Shown here in pieces: positions 52,363-61,450 of a stretch of 64,000 nucleotides of DNA. A model generated the notes under the pieces. It saw nothing but the letters and a program-made list of their open reading frames with translations, was not told the DNA's origin and searched no databases. Each line of letters begins with the position of its first letter. Position 1 is the first letter of the stretch. Made by a program: the position numbers and the translations under genes. Origin of the DNA: an archaeon (GTDB taxonomy: Archaea > Thermoproteota > Nitrososphaeria > Nitrososphaerales > Gagatemarchaeaceae). Where the stretch lies: the NCBI GenBank assembly GCA_021827865.1, contig JAKAUC010000009.1:558001-622000 (forward strand), in the 5' to 3' direction.

Positions 52363-53805
52363 TCAGCTCGGCCACGTGGTCTCAGCGCGCGGCGCCACGG
52401 GACCAGACCTCCGGTACCTGTACCTCTCGAAGAATAGCTCCACACCGTGCTGGTCGAGCTTGAAGACTACCTCCATCCTCGCGGCCCCTTCGAGGGTGAA
52501 GAACCGCGCCTCGTCCCCCTCTTCGCCCTCCGGGACCAGTATGATGTTGTTGCCTATGTCCTCCCCCGAAAGCATGAGGAAGCTCCCGACCCTCTTCACC
52601 TCGGCTACGAGCGTGTCCTTGTATGTCCTGTACTGCCCCTCCAGCTTCTTGAGCAGCCCTTCCAGCTTGACTGCCCTAAGCTCGCCCGGGTCGACCCCTA
52701 GTAGTAGGGACACCGCGGACATCCCAAGAAGACCCATGCTGTAGCCGGTGCCGTTCGACAGGAGGACGACTCCTGACCCGATGTCCCGGACATACTCCAT
52801 GTCTGAGGTGTAGACGTCCAACGAGCCCCCGTGTCGGACGACCTTGTGCCCGTGGAAGTCTGGGATCACCTGGAACCCGTAGCCATAGGAGTCCCCCCCA
52901 TAGTTTTCGATGGGCCACTTCGCGTAGGGCGCCTCCATCTTCGAGAGGGTGTCCATGGAGACCACCCTCTTCCCCCTGAACTCGCCCCCGTTGATTAGCA
53001 TGGACACGTAGTTCGAAAGGTCGGCGGCGCAGCTCATGATCCCCCCTGCCGCGTCGCTCCCGTAGGGGACAGGGGTGGGCGTCATCTTCGCGCCTCTTAT
53101 GGCGTAGGGGGTGGCTACATCGATGTCTGCCGAGATGTCCGACTTGTGGAGGAAGGTCCTCTTCATTTCCAGCGGCGCCAGGATTTCGGACCTGAGGTAG
53201 TCGAACCAGTGGCGGCCGCTGGCCTTCGAGACTATCTCGCCAAGGAGGACGAACCCCTCGTTGAGGTAGTGCACCTTCTCCCCGGGCCTAGACACGACCC
53301 AGCCGTCGACGCCGTCCAGGAACGAGGCCATGTCGTCGAGGCTGGCTATGGGGAGCCAGTGGTGGTACTCCCTGAACGCGCTGAACAGGATGACCTCCAG
53401 GGAGCCTAATCCCGGGATCCCGCTTGTGTGGGAGAGCAGGTGGTGGACCTCGACTCCTTCGAAGGCCCTTTGTTTGAGCGGGATGAACTTGGTGACCGGG
53501 TCGTGGAAGCTCACCTTGCCTGACTCGACGAGCTTGCCGACGGCGAGGGCGACGAACGACTTTGTGACTGAGCCTATGCCGTAGAGGGTCTGCGGGGTCG
53601 CCGGGGTGGCGCCTGCCGCGTCTTTCCACCCGAACCCCCTGGCGTGCACTACCCTCCCGTCCTCCACCACGGCCGCGGACATGCTGGGAATCTTGGTCTC
53701 GCTCATCTTCGCGAAGACTAGGTCGTCGAACCTTCTGGCGTCGAAAGCTACCACGGGAGATGCCAGAGGCCTCAGGTTAAAAGAGGTGCCGCGGTCGCGC
53801 TTCAC
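52363..53805 (-). CDS. Beta-lactamase-family serine hydrolase
   Basis: A 480-residue class-C-like serine hydrolase. Catalytic SxxK is in GIGSVTKSFVAL, YxN in HYLNEGFVLLG, and the third box is RHGGSLD. After the catalytic domain about 120 residues form a C-terminal strand-rich domain (YRTYKDTLVAEVKRVGSFLM). Relatives hydrolyse D-peptides, esters or short peptides. It has no signal peptide. The start overlaps the dipeptidase stop by 4 nt, and the pair suggests peptide degradation. Confidence 0.87.
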   Translation of the reverse strand: MKRDRGTSFNLRPLASPVVAFDARRFDDLVFAKMSETKIPSMSAAVVEDGRVVHARGFGWKDAAGATPATPQTLYGIGSVTKSFVALAVGKLVESGKVSFHDPVTKFIPLKQRAFEGVEVHHLLSHTSGIPGLGSLEVILFSAFREYHHWLPIASLDDMASFLDGVDGWVVSRPGEKVHYLNEGFVLLGEIVSKASGRHWFDYLRSEILAPLEMKRTFLHKSDISADIDVATPYAIRGAKMTPTPVPYGSDAAGGIMSCAADLSNYVSMLINGGEFRGKRVVSMDTLSKMEAPYAKWPIENYGGDSYGYGFQVIPDFHGHKVVRHGGSLDVYTSDMEYVRDIGSGVVLLSNGTGYSMGLLGMSAVSLLLGVDPGELRAVKLEGLLKKLEGQYRTYKDTLVAEVKRVGSFLMLSGEDIGNNIILVPEGEEGDEARFFTLEGAARMEVVFKLDQHGVELFFERYRYRRSGPVAPRAETTWPS

Positions 53806-54794
53806 CAGCGAGACGAGCGCTCGAGGATAAACCTGTAGGCATTGCCGTGCATGATCCCATCAGCCTGGTCTGTAGGCACGCCTGCTCCGACCAGGGCTTT
53901 CCTGAACTTCCCCACCCTGGATATGTCGCCCATCCCCTCGGGGGCGCTCGACATGCCCAGGAAGTCGGTCCCCAGGGCTGGCGCGGCAGGGCCGCCGAGC
54001 CTGACGAAGCGCTTGGCATGGTCCACGAGCCGGGCGGCGGTAAATGGGCGGCCTATGCAGCTCCGGATGAAAGTGAGGCCCACAATCCCCCCCCTCCTCC
54101 CGGTCTCGCGTATCAGGTCGTCCGAAATGTTCCTCCGATTGGACTGCACGGCTGCCGAGTCAGAGTGGCTGAAGAAGGGGGAGAGGGCGGCTGCATTCAG
54201 CACGTCGGACGACGTCCTCGGCGAAGCGTGCGAAAGATCGAGCATCACGCCCAGCTTGTCCGCAAGCGCGACCAGAGCTTCGCCTTCGCCGGTGAGCCCG
54301 TAGTCCTTGGACGAGAGGCACGAGGCCGCGAACTTATTGTCGTAGTTCCAGGTCAGCCCGATGGAGCGGACCCCGAGGTTGAAGAAGACTTCGAGATCTT
54401 CGGGCTCCCCGAGCGCTTCGCACCCCTCGATGTGGAGGACGATTCCGACCCGATTTCCGAGCGACTCGATGTCCTCCCTGGTCCTGACTATCTTGAGGTC
54501 CTTCGGGTGCATCTTCTCAAGGGCGTAGTATATCTTGATTAGCTCGATGGCGACGTCGCGGGGGGACACGAGGGCGGAAGAGGAGGACCAGTGCCCGTAC
54601 ATCTCCTCCATCGCGGCTATCTTCCTCAGGTTGAGGCTCCCGAGGAGCGGGAATACGGAGCCCAGGACAAGGGTCATGTCAGCCTTCTTGTACTTTGGAA
54701 TGTCCGCCTGGCGGCCCGGCGCATCTTCGGAGAATGGGGTTGCTCCGCCCATCAGATAGTAGTAGCCGATGTCTTCGTGAAGATCCACTACCAT
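53802..54794 (-). CDS. Membrane-dipeptidase family (M19) hydrolase
   Basis: A 330-residue M19 dipeptidase. Binuclear zinc ligands: VVDLHEDI (HxD form), Glu in LHIEGCEAL, His in LDLSHASPRT and FFSHSDSAAV. The family hydrolyses dipeptides, including those with a D-residue at the C-terminal side. No membrane anchor is present, so it is cytoplasmic despite the family name. It heads an operon with a serine hydrolase and an epimerase-like protein. The ATG at 54794 is the first of the frame. Confidence 0.88.
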   Translation of the reverse strand: MVVDLHEDIGYYYLMGGATPFSEDAPGRQADIPKYKKADMTLVLGSVFPLLGSLNLRKIAAMEEMYGHWSSSSALVSPRDVAIELIKIYYALEKMHPKDLKIVRTREDIESLGNRVGIVLHIEGCEALGEPEDLEVFFNLGVRSIGLTWNYDNKFAASCLSSKDYGLTGEGEALVALADKLGVMLDLSHASPRTSSDVLNAAALSPFFSHSDSAAVQSNRRNISDDLIRETGRRGGIVGLTFIRSCIGRPFTAARLVDHAKRFVRLGGPAAPALGTDFLGMSSAPEGMGDISRVGKFRKALVGAGVPTDQADGIMHGNAYRFILERSSRW

Positions 54795-54982
54795 GGCTCC
54801 AACGGATTTGCCAGCCGATATAACTGTCTCTGGCGTTCAGTTGCTTGCGCTTGACGCGCATCCGGGCCCTCCTTGAGGGACGGAACGCGCTTCGTGGGGC
54901 GGCCCCCTGCCCGGCCGGCTGGACGAAGACGAAGGCGACCCGATGAGGGAGCCCCTTGGACCCGTCTAGACGGACGCCCGGG

Positions 54983-56830
54983 CTACCTGCCCCTGAGGCG
55001 GTGCTTCCTTCTGGGGCCCAGTGCGACCACGTCGAAGAGTATCTTCCGGAAGTTGACAGTCACCCCTCGGGCGTAGAACCTGTCTTCGATGATGAGGTTC
55101 CTAAGGTCGTATCCACCCTTCTCGCTGAAGTCGTACCTCTCGAAGGAAAGGGAGTCCGACAGATAGGACTCGAGGAAGGCCGGGTCCGGGTCCGCGATGA
55201 CATCAGGCGGAATCGGGTCTTTCTTCGAGGCGATGAGCAGGTCGTTGAGAGAGTCTCTTGCGGCCCCATAGTTCTTCCAAGCCTCCTCCACAAAGCGGGG
55301 GAAGATGCCGTTGACAGTCATCCTCTCCTTGAATGAGCCGTCAGCGTCTTCTGAGTATCGCTTCAAGAGATGCGCCTTGATGTTGAGCTCGTTGGATCGG
55401 TCCATCCTGTAGAGGAACTGTCGGGCAGAGTGTTCGTAGTCGACCCTGTAGGCGTGGTTGAGCGAGTCGCCGAAGGCCCCGCAAGCCAGAAAGAACCCCG
55501 CCATCTCGTAGTCGTTCGAGATGAGGGCGTCCGAGATCAGGTGCGCGAAGTCAGGGTCGTAGGGGATTTCGCTCATCAGCAGGCCCTTCCTGGTGATGCC
55601 GCGCGGGCTGAGCCTTATCGCCCCGATGTCTGCCAGCCAATCCTCGGCGAACCCCACCTCCTTGTGGTTCACCCTCGACATGAACTCCAGGCTGGAGAGG
55701 CCGAGGCCGTACTTGGACATCAGGAGGACCAGGTCGAACGGGGTCTCGGTTTCAAGGTCCTTGTGGACAGGCGCCGGGTCGATTCTCTTCGGGACGGGGG
55801 TGCTGGTGAGAATGACCGCCCGGCCTGGCTTGAACCGGCCGATCCTCCCCATCATCTGGAGGAGCGAGTTGTTGTCCAGCTTGCCGTATTTGAGGGTCTT
55901 CCGGCCCAGGTTGTCTTTGCTGCTGATGATGTCGTTGAATATCAGCGCGTTGTCCACGTAGATGTTGACGGACGAGGCGATGACATTGGTGGCGAAGATC
56001 CTCAGGTTCCTGTCGCGCTCCGCCCTCCGCTGGATCTTGTTCACTTCGGACCCCTCCAGCCCCCCGTGGATGTACACGCCCCCGTAACTGCCCGCGTACT
56101 TCTCGACCAGCCGCCTCGTGGGTAGGAAGACGAGCCAGGACTCGTCTTTGGGCTGGGCGTACAGGTACCTTGAGAGGGTTTCGAACATGGCGTCGAGGCT
56201 GCGGACCAGCTCCACCTCGAGGCGCACCGGGTACCTCCTGCCGCTGACCGAGTGCAGCTTTGAAATCCCGAGGAAGCGCAGGAACTCCCCTGGGTCGATG
56301 GTGGCGCTCATCACCCTGAACAGGTTCTTCGCCTCCTTCTCGCCCTTCTTCGCAAGGGACATGCAGAGCTCCAGTTGGGAGGTCATCTGATGGCTTTCGT
56401 CGAAGTAGATGGAGGTATCTGTGAGAGAGCGGTCAGCCAGCATCCTGATGAGGACGCCGTCGGTGACAATCTTGATCTTCCCCTCTACGTTGACCTTCGT
56501 GTCCTTCGTTATGATCGCCAAGTCCCCCTTGACCTCCGGGTGCAGCGCCTCGAGGGAGTAGTACAGCGCGTTGCACGAGGCTCTAGACGGTTCCCTGATG
56601 ATGACCTGTCGTGACCTCCCCGACCTCTCGAACTCGTGGATTGGGACCACCGTGCTCTTCCCTGTCCCCACCTCCCCAAGGAGTACGAAGTGATCCGAGA
56701 AGTCGATGGAGTCGAGCACCGAGAAGATGGGCAGGTCCGGTGCGGCCTTTGGATCCCGGAGCCCGCTGCTCCCGTCTGACTCTTCTGGGATAACCTGCTC
56801 GAATGTATCGTCCACGCCAGACTCGCTCAA
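54983..56830 (-). CDS. DEAH/HrpA-like helicase (DESH variant)
   Basis: A 615-residue superfamily 2 helicase. Motifs in order: LLGEVGTGKST (I), VIIREPSRASCN (Ia), TDGVLIRML (Ib), FDESHQM (II), MSATID (III), WLVFLPTRRLVEKY (IV), FATNVIASSVNIYVD (V) and QMMGRIGRFKPGRAV (VI). This set is closest to DEAH-box RNA helicases such as HrpA, but motif II is DESH and motif VI lacks the first Arg (QMM for QRx). The C-terminal 200 residues resemble a helicase-associated helical bundle. DEAH proteins are rare in archaea. Role: RNA or RNP remodelling, inferred. Confidence 0.8.
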   Translation of the reverse strand: MSESGVDDTFEQVIPEESDGSSGLRDPKAAPDLPIFSVLDSIDFSDHFVLLGEVGTGKSTVVPIHEFERSGRSRQVIIREPSRASCNALYYSLEALHPEVKGDLAIITKDTKVNVEGKIKIVTDGVLIRMLADRSLTDTSIYFDESHQMTSQLELCMSLAKKGEKEAKNLFRVMSATIDPGEFLRFLGISKLHSVSGRRYPVRLEVELVRSLDAMFETLSRYLYAQPKDESWLVFLPTRRLVEKYAGSYGGVYIHGGLEGSEVNKIQRRAERDRNLRIFATNVIASSVNIYVDNALIFNDIISSKDNLGRKTLKYGKLDNNSLLQMMGRIGRFKPGRAVILTSTPVPKRIDPAPVHKDLETETPFDLVLLMSKYGLGLSSLEFMSRVNHKEVGFAEDWLADIGAIRLSPRGITRKGLLMSEIPYDPDFAHLISDALISNDYEMAGFFLACGAFGDSLNHAYRVDYEHSARQFLYRMDRSNELNIKAHLLKRYSEDADGSFKERMTVNGIFPRFVEEAWKNYGAARDSLNDLLIASKKDPIPPDVIADPDPAFLESYLSDSLSFERYDFSEKGGYDLRNLIIEDRFYARGVTVNFRKILFDVVALGPRRKHRLRGR

Positions 56831-57224
56831 TGCGCTTCTGACTGACCGTCCACTTAGGCCGATTTGAACCTAAGGCAGGGGCCGCCCACTGGCAGGCTCT
56901 TCGCGCTCAGCAGGGCTTCCGGAGGTTGCGCTACCGGGCTCCCCCTGGCCGCGTTGAGCCTGTTCGTTCCTCCGGTCGACTCTGCCTCTTCCGATGCTCA
57001 GATAAGCAGAGGCTGGCATCGGGTCGGATTGCCTCTTGGCACCCATGGTATTCCACGTACGAGCTTTTGTCGAAGACCAGGAGGGCTTGGGGTCCGCCCC
57101 GGGGGGCCCGGTGGGCACCATTGGGACCTCGTAACCCGCTCGGCGCACCGGTCTCGTGTCTTCTGCAGAACCTCCGGACATGTGCTTAGGGACCGGCGAC
57201 TGACCCGTGCCGAGCAACGGAAGG
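56831..57224. other. Gap without a recognisable gene
   Basis: About 390 GC-rich nt between the helicase and the Cys-rich transporter-like gene contain only compositionally biased short frames. A fragment near 56900 recalls the SRP RNA tip but lacks the conserved opposite strand. I see no promoter pattern beyond that. Confidence 0.35.
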
Positions 57225-57935
57225 TTATCCCAGGCTTCCAATCTCCCTATATGACTCGGCTCCTTCCCTTACTACAAAGACGAGGATTACCGCGGTGGCG
57301 AGGTAGTCAGCCCACCACAGCCCGAGGAGGTACTCTGCAAGAAGGCCCGCGAGCAGAGCTAACGACATGAAGAAGCACGTCGCCGAGGCAACGGCGTCGA
57401 TGGAGAGAGGGAGGCATCTTGTCTCCCGTCCGATTTTTCTTTTTTCCAGCCAAAGGTATGGCATGACCAGAACCGCCCCTGCAGCTATCGCCACCCCGAA
57501 CAGCGAGCCTTCAGGTCTGAGCCCCGACGCGTAGGAGTAGACCGCGCCGATGCTTACCGCAGGTACCAAAGCGAAGAGCAGGGCGGTGGCTGTCAGCGCT
57601 GTCCTTCTTCCTAGCCCAGCTGAGCCGGCCATGTCCCCTTTTAGGTGGCTGTACACGACGAACGCAGACAAGAGCTCTACCACGCTGTCCCCCCCAAAGG
57701 CGAGGAGCGCGAAGCTCCCTGAGACGACGCCCACCCCGATAGAGCCAGCGACTTCGGCCACCATCCAAAGCGAACTGAAGTATTCGATGGAGAGGGCCCG
57801 GCTGAGCCTCCCCCTCCTCCACTCCACGTGGCTCGCCGGGCAGCAGCATCCGACGCAGTTTGTACACTGGTCCGGCGTGGAACAGCCCTGGCATGAATCC
57901 TCCGCGCAGCCACAGGAGCTGCAAGGTATGGCCAT
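57225..57935 (-). CDS. Cation-diffusion-like membrane protein with Cys-rich N-terminus
   Basis: A 236-residue protein. The first 35 residues carry 12 cysteines (CSSCGCAEDSCQGC, CTNCVGCCC), a likely metal-binding segment. Six membrane helices follow with the CDF/TMEM163-like pattern: LLAFGGDSVVELLSAFVVY (helix 2, Asp and Glu) and SIDAVASATCFFMSLALLAGLL (helix 5, Asp). A compact metal exporter or sensor of thiophilic metal is the best guess. The short C-terminus lacks the usual CDF cytoplasmic domain. I chose the ATG at 57935; the frame is open for 17 more codons. The next 260 nt contain no gene. Confidence 0.75.
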   Translation of the reverse strand: MAIPCSSCGCAEDSCQGCSTPDQCTNCVGCCCPASHVEWRRGRLSRALSIEYFSSLWMVAEVAGSIGVGVVSGSFALLAFGGDSVVELLSAFVVYSHLKGDMAGSAGLGRRTALTATALLFALVPAVSIGAVYSYASGLRPEGSLFGVAIAAGAVLVMPYLWLEKRKIGRETRCLPLSIDAVASATCFFMSLALLAGLLAEYLLGLWWADYLATAVILVFVVREGAESYREIGSLG

Positions 57936-58249
57936 CGCTGCCAAAAATGAACGCCTACCCGCAGACCGGGCGGCGCGCCTTATCAAGCTGGTTCACGATC
58001 GGGCTCATAAGGTCCAAGGTTGTTGAAACTAATCCGCTCTTGGGATTGAATCGAGGTTGAGCGCATCCATGGCAAGACAAGCGGTGGGGCACGCCTGCCC
58101 CCTGCCGGGACTCGGGCACCCGTTTGGTTGCTTAAGCACGCATGGTTGGCGTTCTGTTGAGCACGGTACACCAGGCATCGAATGAAGTTCAGATGGCGCG
58201 AGACGCGCGGGACTCGAGGGCCTATACTCCGCAAGTTCTGGAGCTGCTG

Positions 58250-58956
58250 TCAGGGGGACGATGCCAGCAGTTTCTCACCGCGGATTGTCGTCCGCTCAAC
58301 ATGGAAGCCGAGAGCTTGGTTAACCTTCACAATCGGCTCGTTCAGGGAGTCGTTATCGGTCGTGAGATACCGATAGCCCCGGGATTTTGCATATTCGATC
58401 GCCCTACGCTTGAGCTCCGTGGCAAGACCCTGCCCCCTGAATTCCCGCAATGTACCGGTATAGCTGACGTGGAGGGTGTCACGTTTTCCGTTCACCGTTT
58501 CGAGGGATGTCGTCGCGACGTAGCGGTCCCCGACTCGCGCGACGTAGGTTGCCTCGGGAAGAAAGCCAGAGTGCCTGAAAGTGGCATCGAGGAACTGCTC
58601 GAATGTGTACCCGCTAGGCGTCCCCATGGAAGGGGCGTCCCTGCCGGATTCGTTCCGAAGTCGATAGAGCCGGTCGCGGACCTCAGGTCGTTCCGGCCCT
58701 TCTTCGGCGAGCGAAGTTAGGAAGACCCCCTGGGGAAGCGACGACGCCAAGCCGTGTGCGGGGGAAGCCTCGACCAGGTCCAGGCGGGAAGCCCAGCTCC
58801 GGTGTCGCTCTACGAACCCAGATTTGTCGAAGAAGCGGACGCTTCTTCGGTCTTCGGCCCGCACCGAAGCCCAAAGCACCGTAGCTCTCCTCCCCAGCGC
58901 AGCAGCTTCTAGGGTCGCGAAGAGGAGTCGACCCAGGCCCCGACCCTGACGATGTC
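58250..58956 (-). pseudogene. Tandem GNAT acetyltransferase, 5' end lost
   Basis: About 235 residues encode one truncated and one complete GNAT domain. The frame begins meaningfully at HRQGRGLGRLLFATLEAAAL, the acetyl-CoA-binding loop, so the first 60 or more residues of domain 1 are missing. The second domain is whole (YVARVGDRYVATTSLETV ... REFRGQGLATELKRRAIEYA ... ALGFHVERT). Upstream the DNA is the start of an unrelated SRPBCC gene in another frame. No start codon with promoter is seen, so this is probably a remnant produced by deletion. Confidence 0.7.
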
Positions 58957-59166
58957 CCAGACGACCCTCTCCCCTGGTACGAGCTCCGTCACCTTCTGCC
59001 TGGAGCGATGGAAGTCTCCGTATTGGTAGGTGAACACGCCGCCGACCTTGTCCGTGCTCCTTTCGATCTGTCCTTTCCACCACGCCCGGACGTTGTTGAT
59101 TGCTGTGAAGGCGTCCTCGGGTGTGCTGTCTACAATGAAGGAAACGGCATAGTCTTGGTTGCCCAT
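58909..59166 (-). pseudogene. SRPBCC/AHSA1-like protein, 3' end lost
   Basis: The frame starts with ATG at 59166 and encodes the first 70 residues of an activator-of-Hsp90-ATPase-like START-fold protein (YAVSFIVDSTPEDAFTAINN, WWKGQIERSTDKVGGVFTYQYGDFH, VTELVPGERVVWDIV). Family members have about 140-150 residues; here the match stops at WDIV and the frame ends 16 residues later inside the GNAT sequence. It is 46 nt from the AlkZ-like gene on the same strand. Confidence 0.7.
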
Positions 59167-59212
59167 GGTTCTCCTCTAGCTGGGGTGCTGTCGCAGGCAG
59201 GGTCCGAGCGCT

Positions 59213-60424
59213 TCATCGTATATTCACCATGACGTCGGGGCAGCCTAGAAAGGCTCCAAGTTCCTCTGCCTCTTCGCGAGCTAGGGTTGAGACCTGCGCC
59301 AGAAGCCTTGAGAACGGTTTGATTTCCACTTCGAGGCGGCCCTTCCGTCTGACATGGGACCACACTCCTGCCGCCCGGCCGTCCACGAGTAGCACGGGCG
59401 AGACCCATCCCTGCGGCCTGTAGACCTGCCTGTGTTCAACTGGCCCGACAATATTGCGGTGTGATTTATGTCCCAGCAGAAAGGAATCGAAGAAAGGCAA
59501 TAGCTTTACCACTGTTCCGCTCAAATGCGCTTTCACCAGTTCCGGAAGGTCGCTCCGGAGCACCGCGGCGTTCCAACCTTCGACGTCCACCGGGACGATG
59601 CCATCCTCACCGAGGGACCAGATCCTTCTCGCGTCTCCGGCGGTCATCCCGGTCCAGATGGCGAAGTCCGAAACGGTAGAAGGCCCGAAGGCCATGAGGT
59701 ATCTCCTCAGCAACTCCCTCTCCGCCTTGGCCTGTGAGACGTCTTTCCAGTGCGGGACCCACCTGTCCGCACGTACGAAGGTCGATTCGTTACCTTCACT
59801 CGGACCAGAACAATAGACCCCTCTGGATCCGGCGAGATGCAGGAGGTAGTTAGCCGGGAGGGCGAGCTCGCCGAAGTCCACCCATGGAACCTTCTTTCTG
59901 TTCCCCCACCCCACGCCGCCGGCTTTGTACCTGACGTTGCAGCGCATCGACTTCGACACCTTAACGGCAAGGGCAGCTTGAGTGGTAGGGTCGTCCAGGG
60001 CGTTCAGGACTGCCCCTACGAGGCGCTCGAGCTTCTCTTTCGGAACTCCTCTCCCCAGGACCCAACGCATCTCACGCTCGGCTCGCAGGGCGCTCCCCCG
60101 TACAAAGGTCGCCAGTTCGTCCGAAGGGAGAATGAACATGGTCCTTCTCATGCACCAAGCTTTCGCCAAGCTACGTTTGCTCCAAAGGGCGGCCTCCAAG
60201 TCGGGAAGCTTCACGCCTCGGACGCGGGCCCAAATCGACAGTTGGCCAGCCAGAAGCAGCTGCGCCTGCGCTCCGCAGATCTCTCCCGGAAGGGAAGTCA
60301 GCGAGCTCGGAGGTGCCCTCCGGGTGAGATGTTGCCTGGCGAGTCTGAAAGCCTCGACCTGCTTCCAGGTAACCCGCTGGACGCCATCGCCATTTGAGGA
60401 GCGCCTAACAGCGTCCCGGCTCAA
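59213..60424 (-). CDS. AlkZ/YcaQ-like winged-helix DNA glycosylase
   Basis: A protein of about 400 residues in the HTH_42 (DUF1006) family. The catalytic QxQ motif is seen in CGAQAQLLLAGQLSIWARV, the signature where AlkZ and its relatives act on alkylated or cross-linked DNA bases. Middle and C-terminal winged helices (MAFGPSTVSDFAIWTGM; LLPFFDSFLLGH) and the closing strand are present. Start is unclear; I use TTG 60424. It could protect DNA or remove specific natural-product adducts. The two downstream genes on this strand are broken. Confidence 0.8.
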   Translation of the reverse strand: MSRDAVRRSSNGDGVQRVTWKQVEAFRLARQHLTRRAPPSSLTSLPGEICGAQAQLLLAGQLSIWARVRGVKLPDLEAALWSKRSLAKAWCMRRTMFILPSDELATFVRGSALRAEREMRWVLGRGVPKEKLERLVGAVLNALDDPTTQAALAVKVSKSMRCNVRYKAGGVGWGNRKKVPWVDFGELALPANYLLHLAGSRGVYCSGPSEGNESTFVRADRWVPHWKDVSQAKAERELLRRYLMAFGPSTVSDFAIWTGMTAGDARRIWSLGEDGIVPVDVEGWNAAVLRSDLPELVKAHLSGTVVKLLPFFDSFLLGHKSHRNIVGPVEHRQVYRPQGWVSPVLLVDGRAAGVWSHVRRKGRLEVEIKPFSRLLAQVSTLAREEAEELGAFLGCPDVMVNIR

Positions 60425-60739
60425 CTGATTCCCTTCGTATCTTATCGTCAAAAAACTTCCCTGAGTCGGGTGAACGGACCCGGCGCTGCCGACCATGCCG
60501 GGACTGGCGCCTCCCCCTGGAGTCTAATTCCTCCCACCCGGCTCCAAGAGCACGCTGGCTGCCCACACACTTCCGCCAGCCGTTGCCATGTGAACGCAAT
60601 TGATTAACGCATAGCTTTCGGCCACGAAGCGCGGCTTGGGCCCGGAAAAGCATGCCCAGGCCTCAGGTCTCTCTAGCAGGAGCCAGGCGACCGCACAGCA
60701 GTCAGTCTTTTCTAGTCCGTCCAAGAGTTCACTGAGTTC
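60425..60739. other. Gap between AlkZ-like and methyltransferase genes
   Basis: About 315 nt hold no gene that I can support. A reverse frame ending at 60524 reads like a protein tail (ERPEAWACFSGPKPRF) but most of it is antisense to the methyltransferase. An AT-rich stretch near 60598-60608 (AATTGATTAAC) may be a promoter. Confidence 0.35.
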
Positions 60740-61315
60740 ATGGAAAGGGACGAGTTCGCACGCATCCTCATGTCTGAGGAAAGAAGGAAGCGGCAGGACC
60801 CGCTGAAGCTCATGGAGGCCGCGGGAATCAGACCCGGAATGACCGTTGCCGACCTGGGGTGTGGGCCGGGCTTCTTCACCCTCCCCTTGGCGTCCCGTGT
60901 CGGCAGCAGAGGTCTGGTATACGCAGTCGACGCAGACCCAGTTATGCTGAAACACCTGCGCAACAACATCGAGGAATCGAAAGCGGATTTGGGAAGAATC
61001 AAGATCTTGGAGGCGGACGTCTCAGAGACTGGAATTCCCGCCAGGTCTGTGGACGCAGTGCTGTTCGCCAATGTCTTGCACGACATCGACGACAAGAAGG
61101 CGTTTCTTGGCGAGGTGACCCGGATCTGCAAAGCGCGAGCTATGGTCATCGACGTAGACTGGAAGAAGATCAAGCAAGAGATAGGCCCGCCTTTCGGAAT
61201 GCGCCTTGCGGAGGCCGAAACGAAGAAAATAATGTCGGAAGCGGGTCTTGAGGTTACGAAGGCCTTGGACGCCGGCCCGCATCATTATGGCCTGGTTTCC
61301 GTCTTCGCTGTATAG
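60740..61315 (+). CDS. Class I SAM-dependent methyltransferase
   Basis: A 191-residue methyltransferase with the SAM loop VADLGCGPGFFTLPLA, acidic residue in VYAVDADPVM, and motif NVLHDIDDKKAFLGEV. Residues 1-30 match the Methyltransf_11/ubiE-like start RQDPLKLMEAAGIRPGMTV. The substrate (small molecule, arsenite-like or RNA) is unknown; no cysteine trio for arsenite is present. Start ATG at 60740; no clear TATA box at the expected distance. It stands next to a tRNA-Glu gene on the other strand. Confidence 0.85.
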   Translation: MERDEFARILMSEERRKRQDPLKLMEAAGIRPGMTVADLGCGPGFFTLPLASRVGSRGLVYAVDADPVMLKHLRNNIEESKADLGRIKILEADVSETGIPARSVDAVLFANVLHDIDDKKAFLGEVTRICKARAMVIDVDWKKIKQEIGPPFGMRLAEAETKKIMSEAGLEVTKALDAGPHHYGLVSVFAV

Positions 61316-61450
61316 ACTGGCGGTCAGGGGTCTGTGAAGTCCCGGCGACCGCAGACTTCCACGTTCGTAGTCGGAAATCCGGGGGCCAATGGAAATAGCT
61401 TTCGACGGAAAACCTGAATCAGCCTCATTTTACTAATCTGAGCTTAGAAT

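Noticed and set aside
56850-56880. T-loop-like sequence (reverse GGTTCAAATC)
   Set aside because: Flanking bases do not form a 5-bp T stem, and no acceptor or anticodon arm is found.
56880-56960. SRP-RNA-like fragment on the reverse strand (CTCCGGAAGCCC)
   Set aside because: The GGAA tip resembles SRP helix 8, but the conserved AGCA/GGGAGCAG side and the flanking helices are absent.
58142-58720. Forward frame opposite the GNAT remnant
   Set aside because: Antisense of the clear GNAT sequence; no motif of its own.
60524-60955. Reverse frame with a protein-like tail near 60530-60720
   Set aside because: Its N-terminal half is antisense of the methyltransferase and the tail alone matches no family; noted only as a possible remnant.
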